Source: Polynucleobacter sp. MG-5-Ahmo-C2 (lineage in GTDB: Bacteria; Pseudomonadota; Gammaproteobacteria; Burkholderiales; Burkholderiaceae). From it: 64,000 nt of DNA. A program made the position numbers and the translations under genes. The notes beneath the pieces were generated by a model. The model searched no databases, had not been told where the DNA came from, and saw only the letters and a program-made list of their open reading frames with translations. Positions 26,517-36,055 of the stretch are shown piece by piece (positions within the stretch are counted from its first letter, which is position 1; each line of letters starts with the position of its first letter). The DNA lies in NCBI RefSeq assembly GCF_018687735.1, contig NZ_CP061304.1, positions 1,364,001 through 1,428,000 on the forward strand, written 5' to 3'.

Positions 26517-28943
26517 CTAAGCTTTTCGCAAACGCCAGGCATTTAGAGTCACGGCAAGGGAGGATAGAGACATCCCAATGCCAGCGACCCAAGGATTAAC
26601 TAGGCCCATCATGGCAGCCGGAATAGCGAGCAAGTTATAAACAAGGGCCCACAATAGATTTTCTTTAATAATGGCCTGCGTTTTATCAGCCAGTCGCAAA
26701 GTTTTTGCTAAGGGCTCTAAAGATACCGAAGTCAGAATGGCATCCGCACCCGCCGATGCCAAAGGCGCTCCGGCACCTACCGCAACTGAAATATCGGCAC
26801 GTGCCAATAAGGGCGCATCATTCACGCCATCGCCAATTGCCCAGACAAAGTGCTTATCTTTTTGCAATCTTTCAATATAGGTATATTTATCCTCAGGAGT
26901 GCAGCCGCCTTGATAGCTTTCAATGCCAACATGCTGTGCCCACCAAGCAACAGTTGCCGGATCATCGCCTGAAACTAAGTGCACAGTGATTTTTCTAGAC
27001 TTCACTACTTTTAAAAACTGATCAAGCCCAGGTCTTGGCGTATCCAAAAAAATAAAACTCGCAATAAGCCCTTGCTCATCAATCAAATGTACTTGACCAT
27101 ACTGCCCTACTCGCCCATCCTGCTGAACGCCTAACCAGGCTGCACTTCCCAAGCGATATGTGCCTGAGCTTAAGCCCTTACCCAGTTGATTCTCAACAGG
27201 ATTGCTAAGAGTTGGGAGCGTTAAACCTTCCGTTTGTACTGCGCGCATTAAAGAGAGGGCTAAGGGATGTCTTTGGCCAGCTTCCAATGCAGCAGCTAAT
27301 GCAAGCGCATCTTCACGACGATAGCCGGCACGTAAATTGATGACCTCTTGTAGCTCTGGCTGACCCATTGTTAAAGTGCCAGTCTTATCTAATACAAGAT
27401 CGGTAGTCTTAACTAAACCCTCGAGAACATGTCCACGCACTATCAGTAAACCTAATTTAGTCACCGCACCTTGTGCTGCTGCCATCGCAGTTGGTACAGC
27501 AAGTGATAAAGCACAAGGGCAACTTGCCACCAAGACGGAAACCAAAACAGTCCATGCTTGACTCGGATCAAAGTACAACCAAATTGCTGACGATATAAAA
27601 GCACTCAGCAATAAAAATGCAACAAAGTATGCTGCCCACTTCTCAGCAAGACCCACCATCACCGGCTTTGCCAATAGCGCTTGATCTAGCAGCGAAGCAA
27701 TCCCTGCAATACGAGTAGACTGCCCTACCGCCTCAATTCTCATCAATAGTGGATTGAGAATATTGTGCGTTCCAGCATATAAGCGATCGCCAATCTTTTT
27801 CTCTACAGGCTTTGATTCTCCAGTCAGCAAAGATTCATCAAGCGCACTTGGGTTTTCAATCAAAATACCATCGGCAGGCACAACCTCACCAGGCGAAACA
27901 CGAAGTACTTCTCCTGGCTTGCAATTCACTACAGGCACGACTTCAATCTCTTGGGATGCGGGGTAATACAGCGCACGCTCACAGGTAGCAGGCAATTGTT
28001 TTGCTAATGCTTCTGCTCCACCTTGCGCATCTTGTCTTGCAAGCAGCTCAACATAACGAGCGGCCAAAATAAATGCCACAAACATCGTGATCGAATCAAA
28101 ATAACTTTGACCTGAACCCCTTACTAAATTAATCGTGCCAGCAATAAATGCCAAGGCCAAGGCAATCGCAATGGGAACATCCATACCCAGCATTTTGGTT
28201 TGTCTAAAAGACTGCACACTTCGCCAGGCTGCTTGGAATATTGGTCCCGCTGAATACACCATCACTGGTACCGTCAACGCCCAACTCGTCCAACCTAATA
28301 GCAAGTCAAATTCTGGAGTAATGTCTGCACCAACGTAAGTGGGCCAGGCATACATCATGACCTGCATCATGCCCAGCATAGCCACACCCAATCTCGTGAG
28401 TAATTGCCGTCTTTCTTTTTTCGCTTTATCTAGCGCCAAGGAAGGCTCAAAAGGCCAGGCCTCATAACCCACTCGCTCGATTTCAAAAAGTAATCTTGCC
28501 AAGCTTGTTTTAGTTGGCGTAAATCGCACAATCACTTTTTGCGTCACATAATTAATCTGCACATCTTTGACACCGTCAATACGTCGCAAATGTTGCTCAC
28601 ATAACCAGACACATGCTGCGCATCGAATTTTTTCTAAACGTAAAGTTGTTTCTAGATCACTAGTATCGCCATACGGTCTGGTAAAACGTCCTAACAGCGA
28701 AGGATCATCGTAGGGCTTGAGCTTTTCTGGAATTTCATTAAGGGCAAGATAGGCAGCAGGCTTATCGCTCGATTGAACACGTCTCGCGTAAAAAACCTCC
28801 AATCCTTCACCATGAATCGTTTGGGCAATTGCCATACAGCCCGGGCAGCAAAATGAACGGCTTCCGCCAGCTAGGTCTGCTTCAATTAACTCGCCAGGCG
28901 CAATGACGCTCGAGCAGTGATAACAAGTCAAAGTCTTACTCAT
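26517..28943 (-). CDS. ccoI: Copper-transporting P1B-type ATPase CcoI/FixI
   Basis: This 808-residue P-type ATPase has an N-terminal Cys-rich region (CYHCSS and FCCPGCMAIA), then an HMA-like domain with CAAC at 108-111, then eight helices. The metal-site CPC motif appears in VASCPCALSLAVP, the phosphorylation site in LDKTGTLTMG, and the hinge in IGDGVNDAPLLA. The Cys-rich preface is typical of FixI/CcoI, which exports Cu for cbb3 assembly. Its start overlaps the stop of the MFS gene (ATGA), so the two are translationally coupled. Confidence 0.95.
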   Translation of the reverse strand: MSKTLTCYHCSSVIAPGELIEADLAGGSRSFCCPGCMAIAQTIHGEGLEVFYARRVQSSDKPAAYLALNEIPEKLKPYDDPSLLGRFTRPYGDTSDLETTLRLEKIRCAACVWLCEQHLRRIDGVKDVQINYVTQKVIVRFTPTKTSLARLLFEIERVGYEAWPFEPSLALDKAKKERRQLLTRLGVAMLGMMQVMMYAWPTYVGADITPEFDLLLGWTSWALTVPVMVYSAGPIFQAAWRSVQSFRQTKMLGMDVPIAIALALAFIAGTINLVRGSGQSYFDSITMFVAFILAARYVELLARQDAQGGAEALAKQLPATCERALYYPASQEIEVVPVVNCKPGEVLRVSPGEVVPADGILIENPSALDESLLTGESKPVEKKIGDRLYAGTHNILNPLLMRIEAVGQSTRIAGIASLLDQALLAKPVMVGLAEKWAAYFVAFLLLSAFISSAIWLYFDPSQAWTVLVSVLVASCPCALSLAVPTAMAAAQGAVTKLGLLIVRGHVLEGLVKTTDLVLDKTGTLTMGQPELQEVINLRAGYRREDALALAAALEAGQRHPLALSLMRAVQTEGLTLPTLSNPVENQLGKGLSSGTYRLGSAAWLGVQQDGRVGQYGQVHLIDEQGLIASFIFLDTPRPGLDQFLKVVKSRKITVHLVSGDDPATVAWWAQHVGIESYQGGCTPEDKYTYIERLQKDKHFVWAIGDGVNDAPLLARADISVAVGAGAPLASAGADAILTSVSLEPLAKTLRLADKTQAIIKENLLWALVYNLLAIPAAMMGLVNPWVAGIGMSLSSLAVTLNAWRLRKA

Positions 28944-30175
28944 TCAGCTGCTTTACCCACCCAGCCATTACGACGCTCATATAGAACAAATAGAACACCC
29001 CAGATGACAACGGCGGCATACGCCCAAATCCAAGCAGCTTGAGATGAACGTGATCCTGAAATATCCAACACCAGGCCGAAGATAGCCGGGCCTAACATAC
29101 CGCCTCCAAAGCCCATTAAAGAATGAAGCCCCATTGCAGCGCCCTTGATATTTTCTTTAGCGCTAATGACCAGACCTGCAGTCAAGGTTGCAGAATCCGC
29201 CATGATAAAAATAGAATGGCCAATGGCTAAGCTAATAATTAGCCACCATGATTGCCCGGTGGAAGAGGCCAACGCAATCCCTAGGACAGCACTCGTCAAC
29301 ATCACAATACATATCCACCTCTGACGCCCTACTCGAAGCGTAATCTCATTTCCAAGAATAGAGGCAGGCACCCCAAAGAAATTAATCACGCCAGACAAAG
29401 TAGTTGCTGCTAAGAAAAAAGCTTCTCCGGAGGCTATGGCACAAAATGCAAAGAAAGCCACAATCCAACTTCTAGAGGCGAATAGCTCAATCGTGTGAGC
29501 GGTATAACCAAAAATAAAGCCAGATGCTTTTTTATCTTGCAATACGGATTTCCATTTGTCGACTGGAAATATGTCATGCAAGCGAATATTAATCGGCCCC
29601 TTCCATTTCTCATGCTGGAGAGGTGGAATTAGAAGTAGAACAATTAAAAAGGCTGTGAAAGGTCCCAGCGCAATGATGCCAAATACATAATGCCAACCAA
29701 GTGCACTTAAGATCCAGCCGGAGCATAAATAAGAAAATCCAGTACCGATCCCAAAGAATGCTGTGTAGAAAGCAATGTGGCGAGTAAGCTCGCCAGCCTG
29801 AATACGATCAGACAAAATTTTGAGTCCGGGCATATAAGTACCAGCAAGACCAGCGCCATTCATGGCCATGAACAGTAAAGCAGTCCAAAAGTTGAATGCC
29901 AATAGACCCATGCCCAAGAGACCACAGGTAGCAGAGAGACCGCCGACCAAGTAGACCTTACGCGCATCCACTCGATCAGTTAATGCAGTAGCTAATGGTA
30001 CGGCCAACATATAGCCAAAGAAAAATGCACTCGCAATTAAGCCGGACTGCAAATTAGTTAAATGCCACTCTTCCTGCAAAGTGGTTAATACCACCGCGTA
30101 GCAAGCAAAGCCCAATAAAGCACAGGTTTGTGCCATGAGCATAAGGGGGGTGTAACCAGCTGATCGAAAGCGCAT
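28940..30175 (-). CDS. MFS transporter coupled to ccoI
   Basis: This 411-residue protein with twelve predicted helices is of the major facilitator superfamily. The loop 2-3 motif region reads PLATALTDRVDARKVYLVGG. It is not of the drug-efflux type and no substrate motif is evident. Because it is coupled by a 4-bp overlap to the copper ATPase gene ccoI, a role like that of the MFS copper importer CcoA of alphaproteobacteria is worth considering. Met/His residues are present in its helices, but I cannot align them to the CcoA copper motifs with confidence. Confidence 0.85.
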   Translation of the reverse strand: MRFRSAGYTPLMLMAQTCALLGFACYAVVLTTLQEEWHLTNLQSGLIASAFFFGYMLAVPLATALTDRVDARKVYLVGGLSATCGLLGMGLLAFNFWTALLFMAMNGAGLAGTYMPGLKILSDRIQAGELTRHIAFYTAFFGIGTGFSYLCSGWILSALGWHYVFGIIALGPFTAFLIVLLLIPPLQHEKWKGPINIRLHDIFPVDKWKSVLQDKKASGFIFGYTAHTIELFASRSWIVAFFAFCAIASGEAFFLAATTLSGVINFFGVPASILGNEITLRVGRQRWICIVMLTSAVLGIALASSTGQSWWLIISLAIGHSIFIMADSATLTAGLVISAKENIKGAAMGLHSLMGFGGGMLGPAIFGLVLDISGSRSSQAAWIWAYAAVVIWGVLFVLYERRNGWVGKAAE

Positions 30176-30259
30176 AAAGTGTCAGTAAAAACGTGAATCC
30201 ATTCTACTCGCCCTAAAAAGCCAAGACCCACTACACTTAGAAAAATGGATGGAGACAGT

Positions 30260-31243
30260 ATGAAAAATAATCGTATTTTGGGTAATTTAATTAAGCTTGG
30301 TGTAGGAGTCTTGATTGGGCTTAGCTGCACCTTGGTCTTAGCTGATGTATATCCGTCAAAACCCATTAAAGCTATTGTTCCATTTGCCCCTGGTAGCACA
30401 ACCGATCAAATTGGTCGCGCCTTTGCAGCCAAGATGTCTGAACTTTTAGGTCAGCCTGTTGTGATTGAAAATCGACCTGGGGCCAATGGACTCATTGGCG
30501 CAGATTTTGTTGCCAAGGCCCCTGCAGATGGCTACACGATTTTATTTGGAACCAACAGCACAAATGCCGCACTAAAAAGCTTAGTCAAAAACTTACCCTA
30601 TAACCAAGACACCGCTTTCACTCCCATTGGATTCTTTGGCTCAGCACCACTCATCATTACCATTAACAATGATGTGCCGGCTAAATCGCTCAATGGATTT
30701 GTGTCTCTTGCTAGAGCCAATCCTGAAAAAATGACTTTTGCTTATGCAAGTACCTCTCAACGCGTTTCCTCGGAAATGCTCGCCACTACAGCTGGCATCA
30801 AAATGACCGGTGTATCTTATAAGAGCGGCCCAAATGCCATGACAGATGTCATTGGTGGTCAAGTCGATATGTTCACAGCCGACTTTGGGGTCTCGCTGCC
30901 ACAAGTACAAGCAGGGAAAATACGCGGTTTAGCGGTAACGTCACTCAAGCGCTCACCCGCTATCCCAGAGTTACCCACGGTAAATGAAGCACTTGGCATT
31001 AAGGGTTATGAATTACTCTCCTTCTTTGCCGCATTCGGTCCTGCTGATATGCCAAAAGAGGCCATTCTCAAACTCAATAAAGCGATTAATGAGGCGTCAA
31101 AATCGAAAGATGTTACTGAGCGATTTTCTGCCATGGGTTTCGAGACTCAAGCAGTAACACCGGAAGCACTTGGCCAGAAAATTAAATATGAGACTGCAAA
31201 ATGGGCTAAGGCTATTAAGGATGCTGGCATTCAACCAGAATAA
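30260..31243 (+). CDS. Bug-family tripartite tricarboxylate transporter substrate-binding protein
   Basis: This 327-residue exported receptor begins MKNNRILGNLIKLGVGVL, with a hydrophobic signal ending near LVLADV. Bug signatures are YPSKPIKAIVPFAPGSTTDQ and VIENRPGANGLIGADFVAKA. ATG 30260 was chosen because GGAGA lies upstream; a longer frame from 30245 exists. It is divergent from the MFS gene (84 bp apart) and convergent with a 2OG-Fe dioxygenase gene. No TctAB genes are present, so its membrane partner is unknown. Confidence 0.9.
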   Translation: MKNNRILGNLIKLGVGVLIGLSCTLVLADVYPSKPIKAIVPFAPGSTTDQIGRAFAAKMSELLGQPVVIENRPGANGLIGADFVAKAPADGYTILFGTNSTNAALKSLVKNLPYNQDTAFTPIGFFGSAPLIITINNDVPAKSLNGFVSLARANPEKMTFAYASTSQRVSSEMLATTAGIKMTGVSYKSGPNAMTDVIGGQVDMFTADFGVSLPQVQAGKIRGLAVTSLKRSPAIPELPTVNEALGIKGYELLSFFAAFGPADMPKEAILKLNKAINEASKSKDVTERFSAMGFETQAVTPEALGQKIKYETAKWAKAIKDAGIQPE

Positions 31244-31251
31244 GTGCTGAC

Positions 31252-32007
31252 TTACTGCTGGCCACGATTTGGAGAATCCTGAAAGCCGGTAGATCTATAG
31301 GTTAAAACCAAGGTATCGCGATAACCGTAGTCCCCAACAGGCTGAATCGGGGTTGATTCATGGATCATGCGTTCATCATTCATGAGTAATAAGGACCAAG
31401 GTTGGTCTAGCGTGAAGCGCAAACCGGCAGAGCCCTGCGCATCAAATATTCTGGTTTCACCACCTTTTATGCCAACTCGATTCAACAAAAATACAGCCAC
31501 AAAATCTACGCCATCACGGTGTGCACCCTCAGGCGTTGGTCGCCCAATACCATCAGTAGTATCAATCCGAAATTGATGCGCTTCAACAAACCAAGTGGTC
31601 ACTGGTTTTAAACCATTCAATACTTGAGCAAGCCCAAGCAAAAGAGATTGCCAAGCTGGATCATTTAACAAGGCGGCTTGCATGGGTTCAAACCAACGTT
31701 CAATTCCACCATGCAAAGCGTTGTAATCAACCGACTGCCAGTGTGCGCGATGGGGCACTAAATTAAGGTGGTCGCCTTTAATCGCATAACTAGCATGACG
31801 ACGAAAGCGGTAACGTCCACCATCTTTTAAATAAGGGTCGCGAGGTAAACCCTCCCAAAACTGAGTTAATTTCTGTAAATTTTCCGGCTTTACCTTAGCA
31901 ATCTCAGCTACAGTTTCAGGCGATGCCACAGCATAACCCTGAGAGCGCAAAGCTTGCGCAAGCTCTTTAGCTGGAGTCAGCAGTGGGGCGAGCGAGGCAT
32001 TAGTCAT
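31252..32007 (-). CDS. 2OG-Fe dioxygenase family protein
   Basis: This 251-residue protein matches the 2OG-Fe dioxygenase family related to amino-acid hydroxylases such as L-isoleucine dioxygenase. The iron ligands are visible as His and Asp in GAHRDGVDFVAVFLL and the distal His in MNDERMIHESTPI. The 2-oxoglutarate-binding basic residue probably lies in the following YGYRDTLVLTYRS. It would hydroxylate a free amino acid or similar small substrate, which is not predictable. It has no evident operon partner; a Bug gene lies 32 bp downstream on the same strand. Confidence 0.85.
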   Translation of the reverse strand: MTNASLAPLLTPAKELAQALRSQGYAVASPETVAEIAKVKPENLQKLTQFWEGLPRDPYLKDGGRYRFRRHASYAIKGDHLNLVPHRAHWQSVDYNALHGGIERWFEPMQAALLNDPAWQSLLLGLAQVLNGLKPVTTWFVEAHQFRIDTTDGIGRPTPEGAHRDGVDFVAVFLLNRVGIKGGETRIFDAQGSAGLRFTLDQPWSLLLMNDERMIHESTPIQPVGDYGYRDTLVLTYRSTGFQDSPNRGQQ

Positions 32008-32039
32008 CGAGCTATTTTAGGGCAATCATCAGCACAGCC

Positions 32040-33008
32040 TTAATCTAGCTGTGCGCCGGATGCTTTCACAATTTTTGCCCACTTAGCCAATTCGTCCTTC
32101 AGCAAGACCCCTAGCTTTGCAGGGGGCACTGGATTCAGATCTAAACCCTGTGCATTTAATTTCTCACGGACATCCGCTCTTGCCATCACCTTATCCATGG
32201 CCACTTGATTTTTCTTAATTACATCCGTGCTCACACCGATAGGCGCAAAAATGGCAACCCAAACCTCACCTACACAATCAGGATAGGTTTCCGCAATCGT
32301 TGGGATCTCAGGGGCGGCACTAGAGCGCTTGGCAGAACTAATCGCAATTGCCTGGAGCTTACCTGTCTTGATGTAATTGATTGCTGATGGCAGGCTTGCA
32401 AAAGCTAAGGGCACTTGTCCACCCAAAACATCATTAATCGCAGGGGCAACCCCCTTGTATGGAATATGCTGCATCTCGATGCCAGCACTAGCATTGAGCA
32501 TGGCGCCAAGCAGATGGCTAACAGTGCCATTACCAGCAGAAGCGTAGGACAGTTCGCCAGGCCTCTTCTTTGCAGCAGCAACTACCTCAGCCAAGGTCTT
32601 ATAAGGGGATCCTGGTGGAGAAACCAACACATAGGGTGTGGCGCCAATATAGTACAGCGGCACAAAATCATTTACTGGATCAAACCCGGGATTCTTATAG
32701 AGAGATGGATTAATCGCTTGTGCACTATTAATCGTTAAGAGCAAGGTGTAGCCATCCTTAGCAGAACGCGCCACACTCTGAGTGCCAATATTGCCGCCCG
32801 CACCAGGTCTATTTTCAACCACAACAGAGCTTCCAATAGCCTCCCCAAAAGCTGGGGCAATTAAACGGGCAACGATATCGTTTGTTCCACCCGCAGCCTG
32901 AGGCACCACCAAGGATATGGGCTTATGAGGATAAGGCTGAGCCCATACGGGTAAAGCAATAGATAAGCCAACAATAACGATGAGTAAGCTGTTCATTTTT
33001 TTACACAT
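32040..33008 (-). CDS. Bug-family tripartite tricarboxylate transporter substrate-binding protein
   Basis: This 322-residue receptor has a signal peptide ending ALPVWAQ. YPHKPISLVVPQAAGGTNDI and VVENRPGAGGNIGTQSVARS are diagnostic of the Bug family. GGAGG lies four bases before the ATG at 33008, which supports that start. A TAXI-type protein gene ends 11 bp upstream on the same strand, an unusual pairing of receptors from two different transporter families. The ligand is unknown. Confidence 0.9.
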   Translation of the reverse strand: MCKKMNSLLIVIVGLSIALPVWAQPYPHKPISLVVPQAAGGTNDIVARLIAPAFGEAIGSSVVVENRPGAGGNIGTQSVARSAKDGYTLLLTINSAQAINPSLYKNPGFDPVNDFVPLYYIGATPYVLVSPPGSPYKTLAEVVAAAKKRPGELSYASAGNGTVSHLLGAMLNASAGIEMQHIPYKGVAPAINDVLGGQVPLAFASLPSAINYIKTGKLQAIAISSAKRSSAAPEIPTIAETYPDCVGEVWVAIFAPIGVSTDVIKKNQVAMDKVMARADVREKLNAQGLDLNPVPPAKLGVLLKDELAKWAKIVKASGAQLD

Positions 33009-33019
33009 GATGCCTCCAA

Positions 33020-34342
33020 TTAACTATATAACTTTAAGCGTTCCCGCACTTCCCCAATATGCCCCTTCAGGTCATACCACTCCTTCGCATCCATCATTGA
33101 TACCTTCATACTTCCAACTCGGCGCTCTATGGTCTCCAGGTCTTTCAAATTCTTTTCTTTCAGCTCAGGATTTAGCGCATTTTTTTCAAGGGCCTTTAAT
33201 TCTTCGTAAACCTGAGCAAGCTTCAGCTTTAAAAAGAAGTTCTTTGCGGCCGGAATATAAGTAAATAAAGGTATAAAAATTACCAAGAGGGGAATCACAA
33301 TTTTGATGAAGCGCCCAACCCAAACCGCAGTCCAAAATGGTAGATGACGGTGCAAGAATGAAGGTCCATCTTTTAAATAAATTTCTGCATCCACATGCAA
33401 CGGAAAATCTAAGCCAGCACCAGAGGGAAACTCACCCGCTTTTTGTAAACGGGAATAGGATTTCAAAATATCGTAAGAAGCGCCCAACAATAGAGATACC
33501 AAAGCAGGGCTAACACTCTCTTGAGCAACTAGGGTAGCTGTTGGTGCAATGACCTGTATATCCTGACGTGGCAAATCATGCTCAATACTCAGCAGACCTC
33601 TAGGGACAGCTACCTTAGACAGGTAGGGTAGATTACGCGTATAGGCATCTGCCTGCTCAAAATTCATTAAACGGATATTCGGTATTGCATAAAAACTCTT
33701 GAGAACTGGCGCCTCAGCGGCAGCAACAATAAAGACCACATCCAACTCACCTTCGTTGAGTTTTTGAATAGCCTCATCTGGCTTGAATTTTTCTATGTGA
33801 ATTGCGCTTAATGGAACTCCAGTAATCTTTAATAAAGCATCGCTCAAGGCTAGAGTCCCGCTTCCATCATTGCCAATAGAAACGCGCTTACCCTTCAATT
33901 GCGTGAGCACCCTTAAGCCGCCCTCACTTTTGAAGGCTCCCTCACGGTACCAAACCCAAACGGGCTCATAAAACATACCTGCAATGGAGATTAAGTCAGG
34001 ATATTTGCCAACATCGGCTACCCCACCCTGCACTATCGCAAAATCGACTCCTGATTTTGGATCACTCAACAGCCTCAGATTATCAATCGTTCCACCAGTT
34101 TCCATGACATCCAGTTTGATGCCATCCTCAGCAAGTTCAGCCTTTAATCGCTCCCCAAAATGGTAGTAAAGCCCCGTCGGAAAGCCGGCTGCCATTTCTA
34201 TTGCTTTTGGTGGAGGCGGAATCAGAACCCATAAAACACCGAAAATAGTAGTCAGAATCAGGAGAAAGCTAGCTAACACAGCTATAGGATTAAATAGGTG
34301 TTTTTTCAGGGATTTCATAGAAGTCTCTAATGTTTTTTGCAT
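33020..34342 (-). CDS. Membrane-anchored TAXI-family solute-binding protein
   Basis: This 440-residue protein has an N-terminal helix (about 16-40) that is probably an uncleaved anchor. The TAXI domain begins with EMAAGFPTGLYYHFGERLKA. LKGKRVSIGNDGSGT and a second strong helix (about 336-362) follow, then a C-terminal charged, coiled-coil-prone tail of about 75 residues. Free TAXI receptors are near 320 residues and lack the second helix and tail. No TRAP permease is adjacent, so it may act as a membrane-bound receptor or sensor. The start may alternatively be ATG 34318. Confidence 0.85.
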   Translation of the reverse strand: MQKTLETSMKSLKKHLFNPIAVLASFLLILTTIFGVLWVLIPPPPKAIEMAAGFPTGLYYHFGERLKAELAEDGIKLDVMETGGTIDNLRLLSDPKSGVDFAIVQGGVADVGKYPDLISIAGMFYEPVWVWYREGAFKSEGGLRVLTQLKGKRVSIGNDGSGTLALSDALLKITGVPLSAIHIEKFKPDEAIQKLNEGELDVVFIVAAAEAPVLKSFYAIPNIRLMNFEQADAYTRNLPYLSKVAVPRGLLSIEHDLPRQDIQVIAPTATLVAQESVSPALVSLLLGASYDILKSYSRLQKAGEFPSGAGLDFPLHVDAEIYLKDGPSFLHRHLPFWTAVWVGRFIKIVIPLLVIFIPLFTYIPAAKNFFLKLKLAQVYEELKALEKNALNPELKEKNLKDLETIERRVGSMKVSMMDAKEWYDLKGHIGEVRERLKLYS

Positions 34343-34400
34343 TATGCCCCGAGCGTAAGATTAGGCAAATGATTCAACCCCACCCGGGTTAAACAAAGGC

Positions 34401-35585
34401 TTACTGACGTACCTGGTCGACTACCAAGCGAACATTGCTTGTGCCAAGCTTCACTATTTGCGCAGATGAAATTAAATCGCCCATCTCAGCTTTTGCCATT
34501 CCAGTCTTAGAGATCCTGACTTCAATGGAAGCCTCAGACAATCCGGAAAGTGGCATGCTTGGATTCATTGCCAAAGCATCTGTCAAAGAAAAGCTTATCG
34601 GAAATACGGAGACTGCCATCTTTAATACTGCCACGGGCATACGCTCGCCAGGCTTACGCGCAATCACCATCACAAGATCACCAGATTGCACCTTAGACTT
34701 TAGGGCAGAAGATATCTCAATCTTGCCAGCAATACCTTTCGTATTTACGACAGCAGTAGATGGAAGGCCTCCCTTAGATCGCGCCTCAGAAATCGATTCT
34801 TGTATTGAACGTGCCTCTTCAGTTCCCGGGGGCAATTGTTTTGCAAGTTTTTCCCAAGTCTGGATAGCTGCTTTGTAATCGCCAGTTGTATAGGAAGCGG
34901 TCCCAGAAAGCCATAAGGCCATCAAATTATTAGGGTCTAACTTTAGCGCTTGGTTAATGAGTTTTAATGGCTTGCCGGCAAAACTTCCATTGGCATTACT
35001 AGCCAAGGTATCAGCATAGTCAGCCAAGAGCTGAGGGTCTGAATCAATAAAATTACCGGAGTGCTCATATGCCCTTGCAGCATCTTCATTACGACCCAAG
35101 ATACGATAGGAACGAGCCAGCATCGCCCACCCCTTTAAATTAGACGGATCTTTATCCATCTTTACAGCAAATTCAGAAACCATTTTCTCAACACCCTCTC
35201 GAGTCATAGGCTGCTGTGCATTATTCTCAACAAGACGAGTGGCATCACCTAAAGACCAATAGAATCCAGCTGAGAGTACTGTGATGAATAAACAAAGACC
35301 AATTACAGTAATCTTGCTAGAACCCATCACAGAGCGATCATCATCTTCATTCGTATCCTGAAAGAGGCGTTGACGCATTTCAGCATGGGCAATTTCATAA
35401 TCAGAGCTATTCATGGAACCCGCTAAACGCTCTGCCTCCAACTTTTCGAGCTCTTCACGATAAATAGCAGCATTCATTTGACGGCGAGAAGTTGCCTCTA
35501 CTGTTGCCGGAAAAATAAATGGGCGCAATAGTAGAACCAGCACCAGGACTAGCAACAGAAAGGCGGGAATCAGAAAACTGGTCAT
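34401..35585 (-). CDS. ccmI: Cytochrome c biogenesis protein CcmI (apocytochrome chaperone)
   Basis: This 394-residue protein has two N-terminal membrane helices (about 3-24 and 97-115) flanking a cytoplasmic loop beginning RRQMNAAIYREELEKLEAER, the CcmI signature. Periplasmic TPR repeats (about 135-265) and a C-terminal beta domain follow. CcmI presents apocytochrome c to the CcmFH haem lyase. The start overlaps the ccmH stop. It ends the ccmABCDEFGHI operon; the TAXI protein gene begins 58 bp further on. Confidence 0.93.
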   Translation of the reverse strand: MTSFLIPAFLLLVLVLVLLLRPFIFPATVEATSRRQMNAAIYREELEKLEAERLAGSMNSSDYEIAHAEMRQRLFQDTNEDDDRSVMGSSKITVIGLCLFITVLSAGFYWSLGDATRLVENNAQQPMTREGVEKMVSEFAVKMDKDPSNLKGWAMLARSYRILGRNEDAARAYEHSGNFIDSDPQLLADYADTLASNANGSFAGKPLKLINQALKLDPNNLMALWLSGTASYTTGDYKAAIQTWEKLAKQLPPGTEEARSIQESISEARSKGGLPSTAVVNTKGIAGKIEISSALKSKVQSGDLVMVIARKPGERMPVAVLKMAVSVFPISFSLTDALAMNPSMPLSGLSEASIEVRISKTGMAKAEMGDLISSAQIVKLGTSNVRLVVDQVRQ

Positions 35586-36055
35586 GAAGCCTCCCGCTCA
35601 TTCTTGTTATCAAGCAAAGCATCTATCTTTTTATTGTCATCATCAGACAAGGCAATCGTAGTAACAGCACTATTTCTCCGACGCAAATAGGTCAGCAACC
35701 CAAGTATGCCAATCAACAGAATGACAAAGGGGCCAATCCAAAGCAGCCAAGTAGTCGGCTTGATAGGTGGACGATAAAGCACAAAGTCTCCGTAGCGCTC
35801 AACCATGAAGCTTCTAATTTGTTCATCACTCTTACCCTCTTTAATCAGGGTGCGAATTTCTCTACGTAGGTCATTCGCTAAATCAGAACGAGAACCGGCC
35901 AAAGATTCATTCTGGCAAACCAGGCAACGCATCTCTTCGGAAATGCTAATCAAGCGCTGCTCGGTCACAGGATCATCCGCTAAAGGCGCAGCATCTTTGG
36001 CAAACGAGAAGCCAAAACTAAGCATGCAGAGCGCGATCGCCAGAATCTGTTTCAT
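35582..36055 (-). CDS. ccmH: Cytochrome c maturation thioredoxin-like protein CcmH
   Basis: This 157-residue protein has a signal peptide and the defining LRCxxC-type motif MRCLVCQNESLAGSRSDLA. FMVERYGDFVLYRPP and a C-terminal anchor (about 105-125) follow. CcmH keeps the apocytochrome CXXCH cysteines reduced for haem ligation. The start overlaps the stop of the ccmG gene by 4 bp and the stop overlaps ccmI, so translation is coupled throughout. Confidence 0.95.
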   Translation of the reverse strand: MKQILAIALCMLSFGFSFAKDAAPLADDPVTEQRLISISEEMRCLVCQNESLAGSRSDLANDLRREIRTLIKEGKSDEQIRSFMVERYGDFVLYRPPIKPTTWLLWIGPFVILLIGILGLLTYLRRRNSAVTTIALSDDDNKKIDALLDNKNEREAS

